A stretch of 34,485 nt of DNA from an uncultured Saprospiraceae bacterium. Lineage in GTDB: Bacteria; Bacteroidota; Bacteroidia; Chitinophagales; Saprospiraceae. The stretch is taken from the NCBI GenBank assembly GCA_938041445.1, contig CALISO010000104.1:1-34485 (forward strand). The letters are read 5' to 3'. The position numbers and the translations under genes are program-made. Below, piece after piece: positions 1-8,350 of this stretch; the stretch's first letter is position 1, and every line of letters begins with the position of its first letter. The notes beneath the pieces were generated by a model, which was not told the DNA's origin, made no database searches, and was given only the letters and a program-made list of their open reading frames with translations.

Positions 1-88
1 GTCATCTCTCTTAATACCTCTGTGAGACAATAGATATCATCATTTTATTGGGATTACAAATAGTCCTTTTTTCCTGTAAAATTTCTCT

Positions 89-96
89 TATTTTTG
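89..96 (+). promoter_or_regulatory. putative -7 box of panD promoter
   Basis: TATTTTTG matches the Bacteroidota -7 consensus TAnnTTTG exactly. It ends only four bases before the panD ATG at 101, so the transcript would have almost no leader. A good -33 TTTG is not visible at the usual distance; only a T-rich stretch at 64-72 lies there. This is a motif match only. Confidence 0.4.
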
Positions 97-100
97 TGCA

Positions 101-448
101 ATGTTAATTCAGGTACACAAATCTAAAATACACCGAGTCAAGGTGACTCAGGCTAATCTTAATTACGTTGGATCTATCACTATAGATGAAGACTTAATGG
201 ATGCAGCAGGACTAATTGACGGTGAAAGAGTGCAGATTGTCAATAATAATAATGGCGAGCGACTAGAGACATACGTTATCACTGGAGAAAGAGGTACAGG
301 TGTTATCTGTCTCAATGGATCTGCAGCTAGGCGATGCGAGATAGGCGATATTGTGATCATTATCTCCTACGGATTTATGACTCAAGAAGAAGCTCGTAAT
401 TATAGAGCAATCACGGTATTTCCCAATGAGGACAACAGCCTGAGTTAG
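101..448 (+). CDS. panD: aspartate 1-decarboxylase
   Basis: PanD decarboxylates L-aspartate to beta-alanine for pantothenate and coenzyme A synthesis in the cytosol. The 115-residue length is normal for the family. The proenzyme self-cleaves between Gly24 and Ser25, and exactly that pair is seen in NYVGSIT, so Ser25 would become the pyruvoyl group. The active-site region with Tyr22 and the NGSAAR stretch around residues 72-77 are also typical. It begins a same-strand run of five genes; the next gene starts 18 bases downstream. panC is not in the window. The ATG is chosen because the cleavage site falls at its canonical position. Confidence 0.95.
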   Translation: MLIQVHKSKIHRVKVTQANLNYVGSITIDEDLMDAAGLIDGERVQIVNNNNGERLETYVITGERGTGVICLNGSAARRCEIGDIVIIISYGFMTQEEARNYRAITVFPNEDNSLS

Positions 449-466
449 GCAGTATCAATCTACCAT

Positions 467-1489
467 ATGAGTAGACTCATCCAAGGACTTAAGGTTCTTA
501 TATTTATCATAATTGGAGGAGGAATCCTTTGGCTGATGTATCGTAGTCAACAATCTGCGTATTGTGATGTGCCAGATTCTGACCTAGATTGTAGCTTACT
601 GGATAAATTACTTGCAGATTTCGCAAGTATAGACTGGAAGTGGATATTGATTATTCTAGTAATCTATATGATTAGTAATGTGGCCAGGACGTTGCGCTGG
701 AAGCAAATACTAGCAGCTGACGGCTATACACCTCAATTTGTCAATACACTCGGATCTATTATGGTTGGCTACTTTGTCAATCTTGGGATACCTAGAGCAG
801 GCGAGATTGCTAGGACAGCTCTACTTACTCGATATGAATCTGTCCCATTAGAAAAGTCCCTTGCTTCAGTTGTGGTCGATCGAGTGGCAGATATTGTTTC
901 TCTTTTAATCATCTTGGCACTGGCTTTTTTATTCGCAGGTGGTGACTTGTATCAATATGTGACAGAGTATGCGGATCCATCTATTTTGCGGAAGCTAATG
1001 TATGTTGCATTTATTGGAGCCATTATAGGAGTTATATGCATTTACATCATCAGACGCTTGATCAAGCAAGGTAGTGAGCATTGGATAATCCAAAAGGCCA
1101 ATAGTTTTCTAGAGAGTCTTGTATCAGTAAGTAAGCTCGACAATGTTTGGCTATTTGTGTTGTACACTGTAGTTATTTGGATTTGCTATTACTTTATGAC
1201 ATATCTCTGCTTTTTTGCCTTTGAGCCTACTAGTCATCTTTCAGCGAAAGTTGGATTTATTATCTTTGTATTGGGTACGTTAGGCATTGTGTTTCCGTCA
1301 CCTGGAGGTATGGGCAGCTATCAATTTTTGGTGATGAATGGATTGATGCTCTATGGCATAGAGAGTGCTGACGCCTTTTCATTTTCTAATATTGTGTTTT
1401 TTGCGATTCAGCTATTCTGTAATCTGCTTCTCGGGATATTCTTCTTTATCTTACTGCCATTATATAATATGAAGTCCAATGAAGCATAA
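467..1489 (+). CDS. lysylphosphatidylglycerol synthase TM-region-like (UPF0104/YbhN) membrane protein
   Basis: A 340-residue polytopic inner-membrane protein with about seven to eight hydrophobic segments. It belongs to the UPF0104/YbhN/AglD group, the flippase-like membrane half of MprF without the aminoacyltransferase domain. Family-like features are the charged pair in [12 protein letters not shown] (about residue 71), the glycine-rich loop around [17 protein letters not shown], and the late [11 protein letters not shown] segment. Family members are thought to move lipids or lipid-linked sugars; the substrate here is unknown. Its stop overlaps the start of the next gene by 11 bases, which implies translational coupling. 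Next to panD in Bacteroidota this gene is a common neighbour. Confidence 0.85.
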   Translation: MSRLIQGLKVLIFIIIGGGILWLMYRSQQSAYCDVPDSDLDCSLLDKLLADFASIDWKWILIILVIYMISNVARTLRWKQILAADGYTPQFVNTLGSIMVGYFVNLGIPRAGEIARTALLTRYESVPLEKSLASVVVDRVADIVSLLIILALAFLFAGGDLYQYVTEYADPSILRKLMYVAFIGAIIGVICIYIIRRLIKQGSEHWIIQKANSFLESLVSVSKLDNVWLFVLYTVVIWICYYFMTYLCFFAFEPTSHLSAKVGFIIFVLGTLGIVFPSPGGMGSYQFLVMNGLMLYGIESADAFSFSNIVFFAIQLFCNLLLGIFFFILLPLYNMKSNEA

Positions 1490-1943
1490 GATCTATGCAT
1501 CTGCGCAAGCATTGAGTACCACACTCCCACGAGATCAAAAGATCGTATTCAGCAATGGATGCTTTGATATACTCCATGTTGGCCATGTTACCTATTTGGC
1601 TGCAGCCAAATCCTTAGGAGATGTGCTCGTGATTGCAGTCAACACAGATGAAAGCGTCAAAAGATTAAAGGGAGAATCTAGACCTATCAACTTACTTGAA
1701 GATAGAATGCTCCTATTAGCAGCACTAGAGTCTGTAGATTATGTCGTGCCTTTCTCGCAAGACACTCCACTTGAGGTAATAGAGGAGCTTGCACCAAATG
1801 TATTGGTTAAGGGAGGCGACTATACAATAGAAAGCATCGTTGGCAGCGACTACGTCATCAGCAAAGGAGGTGAAGTGCTCACAATACCTATCGTCGAAGG
1901 AAAATCGACAACTGGAATCATCGATAAACTAAACAAGAAGTAA
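1479..1943 (+). CDS. rfaE2: RfaE2-type cytidylyltransferase-fold adenylyltransferase
   Basis: A 154-residue nucleotidyltransferase with the signature [11 protein letters not shown] (HVGH at residues 33-36) and the late ISKGGEV and GKSTT motifs. It corresponds to the C-terminal domain of HldE, which adenylylates D-glycero-beta-D-manno-heptose 1-phosphate for ADP-heptose and LPS core synthesis. The kinase domain is absent, as usual when RfaE1 and RfaE2 are separate proteins. A related glycerol-3-phosphate cytidylyltransferase activity cannot be excluded from the fold alone. The start lies inside the preceding gene and the following gene begins one base after its stop, so it is embedded in the operon. 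Confidence 0.85.
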   Translation: MKHKIYASAQALSTTLPRDQKIVFSNGCFDILHVGHVTYLAAAKSLGDVLVIAVNTDESVKRLKGESRPINLLEDRMLLLAALESVDYVVPFSQDTPLEVIEELAPNVLVKGGDYTIESIVGSDYVISKGGEVLTIPIVEGKSTTGIIDKLNKK

Positions 1944-1944
1944 A

Positions 1945-2742
1945 ATGGCAACAGTAGCAGATATTTATCATTTTCTCGATGGTGTAGCACCATTCCGCTA
2001 CCAAGAGTCATATGATAATGCAGGTATCCTCATTGGTGATAAGTCGATGGATGTTAAGGGAGTCATGCTATCATTAGATACAACCGAGGCAGTAATTGAG
2101 GAGGCTGCAGCCAAGGGTTGTAATCTAGTCATTGGACACCATCCAATTATCTTCTCTGGCGTCAAGCAAATAGACTATGAGCATTATATCAGTCGGACAA
2201 TTGTCTCAGCAATTAAGCACGACATTGCGATCATCGCTATCCATACCAATCTTGATAATGTCTTACAATCAGGTGTGAATCAACGTATCGCAGAGCAACT
2301 AGGCGTAACAAATATCTCCATTCTCAATCCTAATAAATCGTTAGCTGAGAATGGAACAATCGGTAGTGGGGTGATAGGAGAATTAGCGGTGGCTCAAGAC
2401 CCATTGACCTACCTGAAGACTATTAAGGAGAGTATGAAGGCTGGTGTAGTAAAGTATACACATATCTGCAAACCCAGTATCAAGACTGTAGCGATTTGTG
2501 GGGGTAGTGGGAGCTTTTTACTGCCTACAGCTATCGATAGGGGAGCAGATATTTTCATCACCGCGGACTTCAAGTATCACGAGTTTTTTGAAGCAAATAA
2601 TCAAATAATCATCGCTGATATCGGGCACTATGAGAGTGAACAATACACTGTAGATTTATTACAAGTGCTTATTAGTCAAAAATTTAGTAATTTTGCAATC
2701 CATTTGACCAAAATGGTCACAAATCCGGTTAACTACTTATAA
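1945..2742 (+). CDS. Nif3-like dinuclear metal center protein (YbgI/DUF34 family)
   Basis: A 265-residue Nif3-family protein, often labelled GTP cyclohydrolase 1 type 2 homologue; its physiological role is not settled. The metal ligands are visible: H65 and H66 in GHHPIIF, D104 in HTNLDN, and H228 with E232 in the C-terminal GHYESE. The length matches the short E. coli YbgI form, so the roughly 100-residue insert of the YqfO-like long form is missing. It follows rfaE2 by one base and precedes the zinc-ribbon gene by eight bases. The Nif3 and zinc-ribbon pairing is a recurrent one in Bacteroidota (recalled, not checked). Confidence 0.88.
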   Translation: MATVADIYHFLDGVAPFRYQESYDNAGILIGDKSMDVKGVMLSLDTTEAVIEEAAAKGCNLVIGHHPIIFSGVKQIDYEHYISRTIVSAIKHDIAIIAIHTNLDNVLQSGVNQRIAEQLGVTNISILNPNKSLAENGTIGSGVIGELAVAQDPLTYLKTIKESMKAGVVKYTHICKPSIKTVAICGGSGSFLLPTAIDRGADIFITADFKYHEFFEANNQIIIADIGHYESEQYTVDLLQVLISQKFSNFAIHLTKMVTNPVNYL

Positions 2743-2750
2743 GCAATACT

Positions 2751-3509
2751 ATGGCAGCTACTAAAACTCTCACAGTAGAAGAAAGACTTAAAAATATCTT
2801 CGATCTACAGAAGATTGATTCTCAAATTGATGAAATCAAAATCCTCAAAGGTGAACTACCTATCGAAGTAGAGGACTTGGATGATGAAATCTCAGGATTG
2901 AAGACTCGAGTTGAAAAGCTAGAGACTAAGATGGAGGAGCTAAATACCGAAATCAGCAACCATAAAAAGAATATGGCAACTTCTGAGACACTTATCGAGA
3001 GATATAAGACTCAGCTAGATGACGTAAAGAATAATAGAGAGTTCGAGGCACTGACTAAAGAGATAGAGCTACAAGAACTAGAAATCAAACTTTCTCTGAA
3101 GAAAATCAGAGAGATCGATGCAATCAAAGAAGCTAAGCAAGCAACTTTAGATGAGTCAAATGAGAAAGTTGCAGGTAAGGAAGAGACACTGGCTGCAAAG
3201 AGAGAAGAGCTAGACAAGATCATCGAAAAGACTGAGAAGCAAGAGACCAAGCTCAGAAACAAGGCTGACAAGGCGAGAAAAGTGATTGATGACCGTATTC
3301 TCAAGTCATATGACAAGATCAGAACTAACTATCGAAATGGACTAGCAGTAGCAACGATAAAAAGAGAAGCTTGTGGAGGATGTTTTAATAGAATACCACC
3401 ACAACAGCAGATAGAAATCGGGCTCAGAAAGAATATCATTGCTTGTGAGCACTGTTGTAGAATCTTAGTTGATAACGAAATCGCGGGTTACGAGCCAGCA
3501 GAAGCATAG
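2751..3509 (+). CDS. C4-type zinc-ribbon coiled-coil protein (CdsZ/HP0958-like)
   Basis: A 252-residue cytosolic protein. Residues about 10-185 are strongly charged heptad-like sequence, giving a long coiled-coil hairpin. The C-terminus holds a zinc ribbon with C208-x2-C211 and C232-x2-C235, followed by another Cys at 236. This matches the zf-RING_7 family, whose members HP0958/FlgZ and CdsZ bind RNA or partner proteins. The function here is unknown; nucleic-acid binding is a family-based inference. It is the last gene before the terminator at 3570. Confidence 0.88.
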   Translation: MAATKTLTVEERLKNIFDLQKIDSQIDEIKILKGELPIEVEDLDDEISGLKTRVEKLETKMEELNTEISNHKKNMATSETLIERYKTQLDDVKNNREFEALTKEIELQELEIKLSLKKIREIDAIKEAKQATLDESNEKVAGKEETLAAKREELDKIIEKTEKQETKLRNKADKARKVIDDRILKSYDKIRTNYRNGLAVATIKREACGGCFNRIPPQQQIEIGLRKNIIACEHCCRILVDNEIAGYEPAEA

Positions 3510-3569
3510 CAAATAGCGATCTGGATTTTTTAACTCTAGGTTGTCAGAATTAGAATAAAGAAATTCTCC

Positions 3570-3608
3570 AAAGCCCCTCGATGAATATTCGTGGGGCTTT
3601 TCTTTTTT
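3570..3608 (+). terminator. Rho-independent terminator of the panD operon
   Basis: An 8-bp stem AAAGCCCC (3570-3577) pairs with GGGGCTTT (3593-3600). A short inner pairing closes the loop, and a T-rich tail runs 3601-3608. It lies 60 bases after the zinc-ribbon stop. Confidence 0.9.
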
Positions 3609-3733
3609 ACCGATACGGAACCTAAAGAAATTATTAATAGCCAATTATCGTTTGTACAATTGGAAAGGTTCACAGATAGCTATAAGAAACACAGAAAATC
3701 AAAGCGGTTAACAGATATATTAAAGTATTAGGT

Positions 3734-5191
3734 TTGTGCCTATTAGCCACATTTGGATGGGGTCAGGCATATGTGGACTATAACGCTGAAGTAGAGAGAG
3801 CTTACTACGCAGTGATTGCATTGGACTTCGATGAGAGTCGAGATATTCTTGACTCACTATCTATTGCTGAACCAAATAACCTTGCAACCCTGCATATAGA
3901 GAACTACCTCGATTTTTTCACTTTATTTATCAGTGAGAAGAGTACGGACTTCGAAAGACTCAAACCTAATAAAGACAAACGACTGAAGAAACTCAAGGCC
4001 GCCAATATAGATGGTCCATACGCAGACTTTATAGAAGCCGAGATAATTCTCCAGTGGGCTCTCACTAGATCAAAGTTTGATGAACTCCTTGTCAGCGCAA
4101 GAGAACTATACAAAGCCTATAAAATCCTTGAAAAAGCCAAAGAAGAATATCCTGACTTTTTACTTTACAATAAAAGCCTATCCATTATCCATGCATTGGC
4201 TGAGACAATACCAGGTGTCATTAAGAGTATCATCGGATTGTCCGGGTCGATAGGCCAAGGAGTGGATGAGATCACCGCACTCATTGATGAGATCGGAGTT
4301 GATCATAAATGGTCAATGTTCCTCCAAGAATCGGAAACTATCTATACCTTCATTATGCTCTATCAGCAAAATCTCCCAGCTGAAGCATGGACGTATTATC
4401 AGTCGTCAAGTGTGGCCAATAACGATAGTCCAGTAGCAAAGTTTGTAGGTGTCAAGATAGCACAGCGAAGTGGACAAAATAAAGAAGCGCTAAACCTTCT
4501 GAATGAAATCCCACCAAGTCAGATGGATAAGTTTGCCTATCTCCACTTTCTTAAAGGCTTGTGCCAATTAAGGGAGCTGAATCCAGACGCTGACAAGTCA
4601 CTTCAAGCCTTTCTTGATAAATTCGAAGGACGGCACTATATTAAAGAAGCCTATCAGAAACTAGGATGGTATGCCTTAGCGATAGACGACAATATCCCAC
4701 AGTACAAGTCGGCAATGGCCAAGTGTCAACAGTACGGTCAGGCTACGATAGATGATGATAAGCAGGCATTGAAGGCAGCGAAGAGTGATGCAGTCCCACA
4801 TCCAGATTTGCTCAGAGCTAGAGTCTTATATGATGGTGGATATTATCAGCGAGCATTCAATTACTTGATTGTCAAGTCACATAATCTTTACTACGACAAT
4901 GAGTATAAGGCAGAGTATCTGTATCGTATGGGTCGTATTACACAGATGTTACTTAATTATCCAGATGCGATCAATTACTACCAAGAATTAATTGATGACA
5001 CTGATTTCCGACAATCTTTTTTTGTCTGTAATGCAGCGTTGCAGACCGGGATAATTTATGAAGGTCAAGGAGACTATGCTAAGGCAAAATTATACTTTGA
5101 CAAGTGTCTAACAATGCGACCAGATGACTACCAATACAGCCTTCATCAAAAAGCCAAATCAGGACTCAATAGACTTAAATCCAACAATTGA
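3734..5191 (+). CDS. exported tetratricopeptide-repeat protein with non-standard start
   Basis: A protein of about 485-490 residues, mainly helical, with TPR-like repeats strongest in the C-terminal third (YLYRMGRITQMLLNYPDAINYY and the next repeat, about residues 395-475). The N-terminus reads as a signal peptide ending WGQA. No ATG lies in any frame between the terminator and the coding region. TTG at 3734 is the only conventional start, but it would cut the signal peptide short. An ATT at 3719 would give a better one beginning with Lys-Val-Leu-Gly, and an ATC at 3698 is also possible. The frame is closed upstream by TAA at 3683. The stop overlaps the next ATG by one base. The role is unknown, perhaps a periplasmic or outer-membrane scaffold. 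Confidence 0.75.
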   Translation: MCLLATFGWGQAYVDYNAEVERAYYAVIALDFDESRDILDSLSIAEPNNLATLHIENYLDFFTLFISEKSTDFERLKPNKDKRLKKLKAANIDGPYADFIEAEIILQWALTRSKFDELLVSARELYKAYKILEKAKEEYPDFLLYNKSLSIIHALAETIPGVIKSIIGLSGSIGQGVDEITALIDEIGVDHKWSMFLQESETIYTFIMLYQQNLPAEAWTYYQSSSVANNDSPVAKFVGVKIAQRSGQNKEALNLLNEIPPSQMDKFAYLHFLKGLCQLRELNPDADKSLQAFLDKFEGRHYIKEAYQKLGWYALAIDDNIPQYKSAMAKCQQYGQATIDDDKQALKAAKSDAVPHPDLLRARVLYDGGYYQRAFNYLIVKSHNLYYDNEYKAEYLYRMGRITQMLLNYPDAINYYQELIDDTDFRQSFFVCNAALQTGIIYEGQGDYAKAKLYFDKCLTMRPDDYQYSLHQKAKSGLNRLKSNN

Positions 5192-5895
5192 TGCCGAAGC
5201 CAACACTCCATCTTTTTCCACTACCTATTCACGAAGATCAGATAGCCTTTGCCAATGCCGACTATGTAGCTGCCTTGGTCAATGCAGATGTCATCATTGC
5301 TGAAAGACTCCGTACAGCAAGAAGATGGATCAGCCGACTAAAGATCTCTAAGGCGATTGATGACTATCATTGGATAGAAATACCAAAAGATAATCCTCAA
5401 GAGATTGGAAGCGAGGTGGCTAGTTTATTGAAAGAAGGAAAACGTATCGGTATTATGTCAGAGAGTGGAACGCCTTGTATAGCGGATCCAGGACATTGGA
5501 TAGTGGCGATGGCACATAAGCAGAACTATCAAGTTGTGCCGATACTTGGTCCCAACTCTATCTTCTTAGCACTGATGGCTAGTGGACTTAATGGTCAGAA
5601 CTTTGCATTCAGAGGATATCTGCCTGTGAAAGATACTGCCCTCATCTCAGAGCTCCGACAAGTAGAACAACGTATCTCCAAAGATCACCAAACACAAATC
5701 TATATAGAGACACCTTACCGAAATGACAGATTACTAAAAACAATCACCAACAAAATGCAAGGTCACCACAAGTTGTGCTTAGCCATCAATGTTACATCGG
5801 ATAAAGAGTCAATCTCAACAAAGACAATAGGTGAGTGGAAGAAGAGTTTGCCGACAATAGGTAAGGAGTTTTGTATTTTTTTGATGGGTGAATAG
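5191..5895 (+). CDS. RsmI-like SAM-dependent (tetrapyrrole methylase fold) methyltransferase
   Basis: A 234-residue protein of the tetrapyrrole methylase fold. Motifs match the 16S rRNA 2'-O-methyltransferase RsmI group: the P-rich N-terminus TLHLFPLPI, AERLRTARR near residue 37, SESGTPCIADPG near residue 90, GPNSIFLALMASG, and FRGYLP. Many Bacteroidota carry this protein in addition to true RsmI, so its exact RNA target is uncertain. I start at ATG 5191, which overlaps the TGA of the TPR gene in TGATG. A TTG one codon earlier is less likely. It should be translationally coupled to the TPR gene. Confidence 0.82.
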   Translation: MPKPTLHLFPLPIHEDQIAFANADYVAALVNADVIIAERLRTARRWISRLKISKAIDDYHWIEIPKDNPQEIGSEVASLLKEGKRIGIMSESGTPCIADPGHWIVAMAHKQNYQVVPILGPNSIFLALMASGLNGQNFAFRGYLPVKDTALISELRQVEQRISKDHQTQIYIETPYRNDRLLKTITNKMQGHHKLCLAINVTSDKESISTKTIGEWKKSLPTIGKEFCIFLMGE

Positions 5896-5932
5896 AGAAA
5901 CCTTAATATTACAATCTAATATCTCATAATAG

Positions 5933-7432
5933 ATGTCAATCAAAACAACCTTACTCAAACAAGGTGGCAAGTTCATCCAAAACCAGATTGCAAAACAGTC
6001 TGCTAATGCCCTTAAAGATCAAGATAGGACATTGAAGTACTTGATATCTACTGCTCGTAATACGGTATTTGGCCGGGACCATGGGTTCAAAGATTTTAGA
6101 GATTATCGATCATACGTTGATTCTGTGCCGATTACTGACTATGAGGGACATCGTCCATATGTCGATCAGATATTAGCTGGTAAGTCAAATGTGCTTTGGC
6201 CTGGTATTCCAAAATATTTGGCAAAGACCTCGGGTACAACATCAGGAGTCAAGTACATTCCGATCTCTAAAGAAAGTATGCCATACCACATCGCTTCGGC
6301 TCGGAATGCAACGATGAATATGTTGACCAAGCTGAATCGGATGGATGTACTCTCGGGTAAATTAATCTTTGTCTCCGGATCTCCAGTATTGAGTAAGACT
6401 GACAGCGGTATTCCTCTTGGAAGGCTTTCAGGAATTGTTAATCATGAGATACCATCTTGGCTCCAACGCAATCAGATGCCATCATACGAGACTAATTGTA
6501 TCGAAGATTGGGAACAAAAGGTGGATACGATAGCAAGAGAAACATTGAAAGAAGATATGACTCTCATCAGCGGTATCCCTCCTTGGGTGCAGATGTACTA
6601 CGAGAGATTGCTTGAGATATCAGGGAAGGATCAAGTCATTGAGATATTTCCTAACTATGGACTGTTCGTCTATGGAGGTGTCAACTATGCGCCATACAAG
6701 GATACTCTCAAACAGCTCGTGGGTAAAGACGTACCAAGCTTGGAGACCTATCCAGCCTCTGAAGGATTCATTGCCTTCCAAGATGAACCAGGTAACGATG
6801 GACTCTTACTTAATACTAATGCTGGGATATTTTATGAGTTCCTAGATCTGAAGGAGATCAACTCAGAGAAGCCAACAAGATTGACCTTACGCGAAGTAGA
6901 ACTTGGAAAAGACTACGCCATTATTTTATCGACCAATGCAGGATTGTGGAGTTATAATATTGGAGATACTGTGAGATTTGTTTCTCTTGATCCATATCGG
7001 ATCGTTGTATCGGGTCGGATAAAGCATTTTATATCTGCCTTTGGTGAGCACGTCATTGGGAAGGAAGTGGAGCAAGCAATGGTCAAGACCGTAGCAGCTC
7101 ACAATGCGAGTATCGTAGAATTTTCAGTTGCCCCACAAGTGATTCCTAAACAAGGATTGCCGTACCACGAGTGGTTCATAGAGTGGGATCAATTGCCAAG
7201 AGATATGGACAAGTTTTCTATAGATCTTGACAATGCGATGCAGGATCAAAACATCTATTATAAAGACCTTATCCAAAGTAAAATCCTTAGACGACTTGTA
7301 CTTACTCAAGTAATCAAAGGCGGATTCAGATCTTATATGGAGACTCAAGGCAAACTAGGTGGTCAAAACAAAGTTCCGAGGCTTTCTAATGATCGAAGTT
7401 TGGTTGAAAAGTTGAGAATTTTTAATGCATAA
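5933..7432 (+). CDS. GH3-family acyl-adenylating amide synthetase-like protein
   Basis: A 499-residue member of the GH3 (auxin-responsive promoter) superfamily of the adenylate-forming fold. The three nucleotide-binding signatures are visible: TSGTTSG at residues 99-105, YPASEGF at 273-279, and SYNIGDTVRF near 340. Plant GH3 enzymes conjugate amino acids to acyl acids. The bacterial members, common in Bacteroidota, have no settled substrate. It starts 37 bases after the methyltransferase and has no obvious terminator. Family assignment is firm; the reaction is inferred. Confidence 0.9.
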   Translation: MSIKTTLLKQGGKFIQNQIAKQSANALKDQDRTLKYLISTARNTVFGRDHGFKDFRDYRSYVDSVPITDYEGHRPYVDQILAGKSNVLWPGIPKYLAKTSGTTSGVKYIPISKESMPYHIASARNATMNMLTKLNRMDVLSGKLIFVSGSPVLSKTDSGIPLGRLSGIVNHEIPSWLQRNQMPSYETNCIEDWEQKVDTIARETLKEDMTLISGIPPWVQMYYERLLEISGKDQVIEIFPNYGLFVYGGVNYAPYKDTLKQLVGKDVPSLETYPASEGFIAFQDEPGNDGLLLNTNAGIFYEFLDLKEINSEKPTRLTLREVELGKDYAIILSTNAGLWSYNIGDTVRFVSLDPYRIVVSGRIKHFISAFGEHVIGKEVEQAMVKTVAAHNASIVEFSVAPQVIPKQGLPYHEWFIEWDQLPRDMDKFSIDLDNAMQDQNIYYKDLIQSKILRRLVLTQVIKGGFRSYMETQGKLGGQNKVPRLSNDRSLVEKLRIFNA

Positions 7433-7800
7433 TACGATAATAAACATCAAGCAATACGCATTTCTCATCTTTCAATACTGCAGTTTATTGCTACTGATGA
7501 CCTACATAAATAGGTAGTGACTCAAGTGAAATTGTGTTTCGACTCAATCGAAAGAAAACATAGAACGATAAGAGGCGGCTGCGGTTTTGTAGCTTTAGTT
7601 TCAAAAATTCCTTTTGTCATCTTGATTTTTTATTTCGTTTTTATCAAGGAAAAATGAAAAAGTAAGATTGGTAACATCTGCACAGATAAGAGTCGAGTAT
7701 ACTCAGGCAAGCTTAAGAAGATAAGCGAGTTGAAAAATAAGTTTAAGATTAAAATCTATTATCAATAGTAATCTCCCTCTTTTGTACATTTACCCCATAT
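7433..7800 (+). other. 368-base intergenic region upstream of the Rrf2 regulator
   Basis: No open frame or RNA gene is evident. It contains a short imperfect hairpin at 7500-7514, a T-rich segment flanked by CTTGAT (7621-7626) and ATCAAG (7643-7648), and, near its right end, a nested inverted repeat at 7746-7774. TACATTTA at 7785-7792, eight bases before the Rrf2 ATG, is a 7-of-8 match to the -7 box TAnnTTTG. Confidence 0.5.
7746..7774 (+). promoter_or_regulatory. nested inverted repeat in the rrf2 promoter region
   Basis: AGATTA (7746-7751) pairs with TAATCT (7769-7774). Inside it, CTATT (7756-7760) pairs with AATAG (7764-7768), leaving a four-base asymmetry. It lies directly upstream of the likely -7 box of the Rrf2 gene, a position suited to autoregulation. 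This is inferred from symmetry only. Confidence 0.35.
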
Positions 7801-8214
7801 ATGCTATCTAAGAAAACCAAGTACGGTCTTAAGGCACTCATCCACATTGTCAAGAATAGGGACACTGAGCCAATTGCAATCTCCACGATAGCAAAGGAAG
7901 AGCAGATCTCGGTAAAGTTTCTGGAGAGTATCATGCTCTCCCTCAAGAAGTCAGGTTTTCTCAGTTCTAAGAAAGGAAAGAATGGTGGTTACTACCTCAT
8001 AAAAGAGCCTACGGACATCAGGATGGTTGATATCTTCCGATCATTAGAAGGACCAGTCGCGATGGTGCCTTGTGTCAGCCTCAATTTTTATGAAACTTGC
8101 GACGACTGCAAGACAGAATCCGAATGCAATATTCACAAACTGATGCTCAAGGTAAGGGATAACACTCTCGATATCCTCAGAGGAAATACACTTGAAGATC
8201 TCGCTGCAGACTAG
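7801..8214 (+). CDS. Rrf2-family transcriptional regulator
   Basis: A 137-residue winged-helix regulator of the Rrf2 family (IscR, CymR, NsrR relatives). The N-terminus MLSKKTKYGLKALIHI and the wing KKGKNGGYYL (about residues 57-66) are typical. Four cysteines, C91, C100, C103 and C109, could ligate an iron-sulfur cluster, but their spacing differs from the IscR C-x5-C-x5-C pattern. CymR-type members control sulfur metabolism. Its place ahead of the cysH and sulfite reductase genes supports the same role here. The target site is not known; the palindrome at 9177-9210 is a candidate. Confidence 0.9.
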   Translation: MLSKKTKYGLKALIHIVKNRDTEPIAISTIAKEEQISVKFLESIMLSLKKSGFLSSKKGKNGGYYLIKEPTDIRMVDIFRSLEGPVAMVPCVSLNFYETCDDCKTESECNIHKLMLKVRDNTLDILRGNTLEDLAAD

Positions 8215-8313
8215 ACTTACTTGTATGTAAATTGTAGATTATTGACTTTTTGTCATCACTAGGCCTAAGTAATATTTCTATTGCTAAGTGCACCCTTTTT
8301 CAACCCATCACAG

Positions 8314-8345
8314 TTGATTTAAGCAACGGATTAGGGTTAACTTTG
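8314..8345 (+). promoter_or_regulatory. putative promoter of the 8351 membrane protein gene
   Basis: TTG at 8314-8316 and TAACTTTG at 8338-8345 are separated by 21 bases and match the Bacteroidota -33 and -7 elements. The -7 box ends five bases before the ATG at 8351, so the message would be leaderless or nearly so. Confidence 0.45.
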
Positions 8346-8350
8346 ACTGA

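Noticed and set aside
1-100. Start of a divergent minus-strand gene before panD
   Set aside because: The minus-strand ATG codons near 37-42 run into a stop after about ten codons; the remaining open stretch is too short to support a gene.
3011-3316. Minus-strand 101-residue frame inside the zinc-ribbon coiled-coil gene
   Set aside because: It is antisense to the charged coiled coil and Ser/Phe/Leu-rich, with no independent signal.
7500-7514. Hairpin ACCTA/TAGGT after the GH3 gene as a terminator
   Set aside because: The stem is only five pairs and no T-run follows it.
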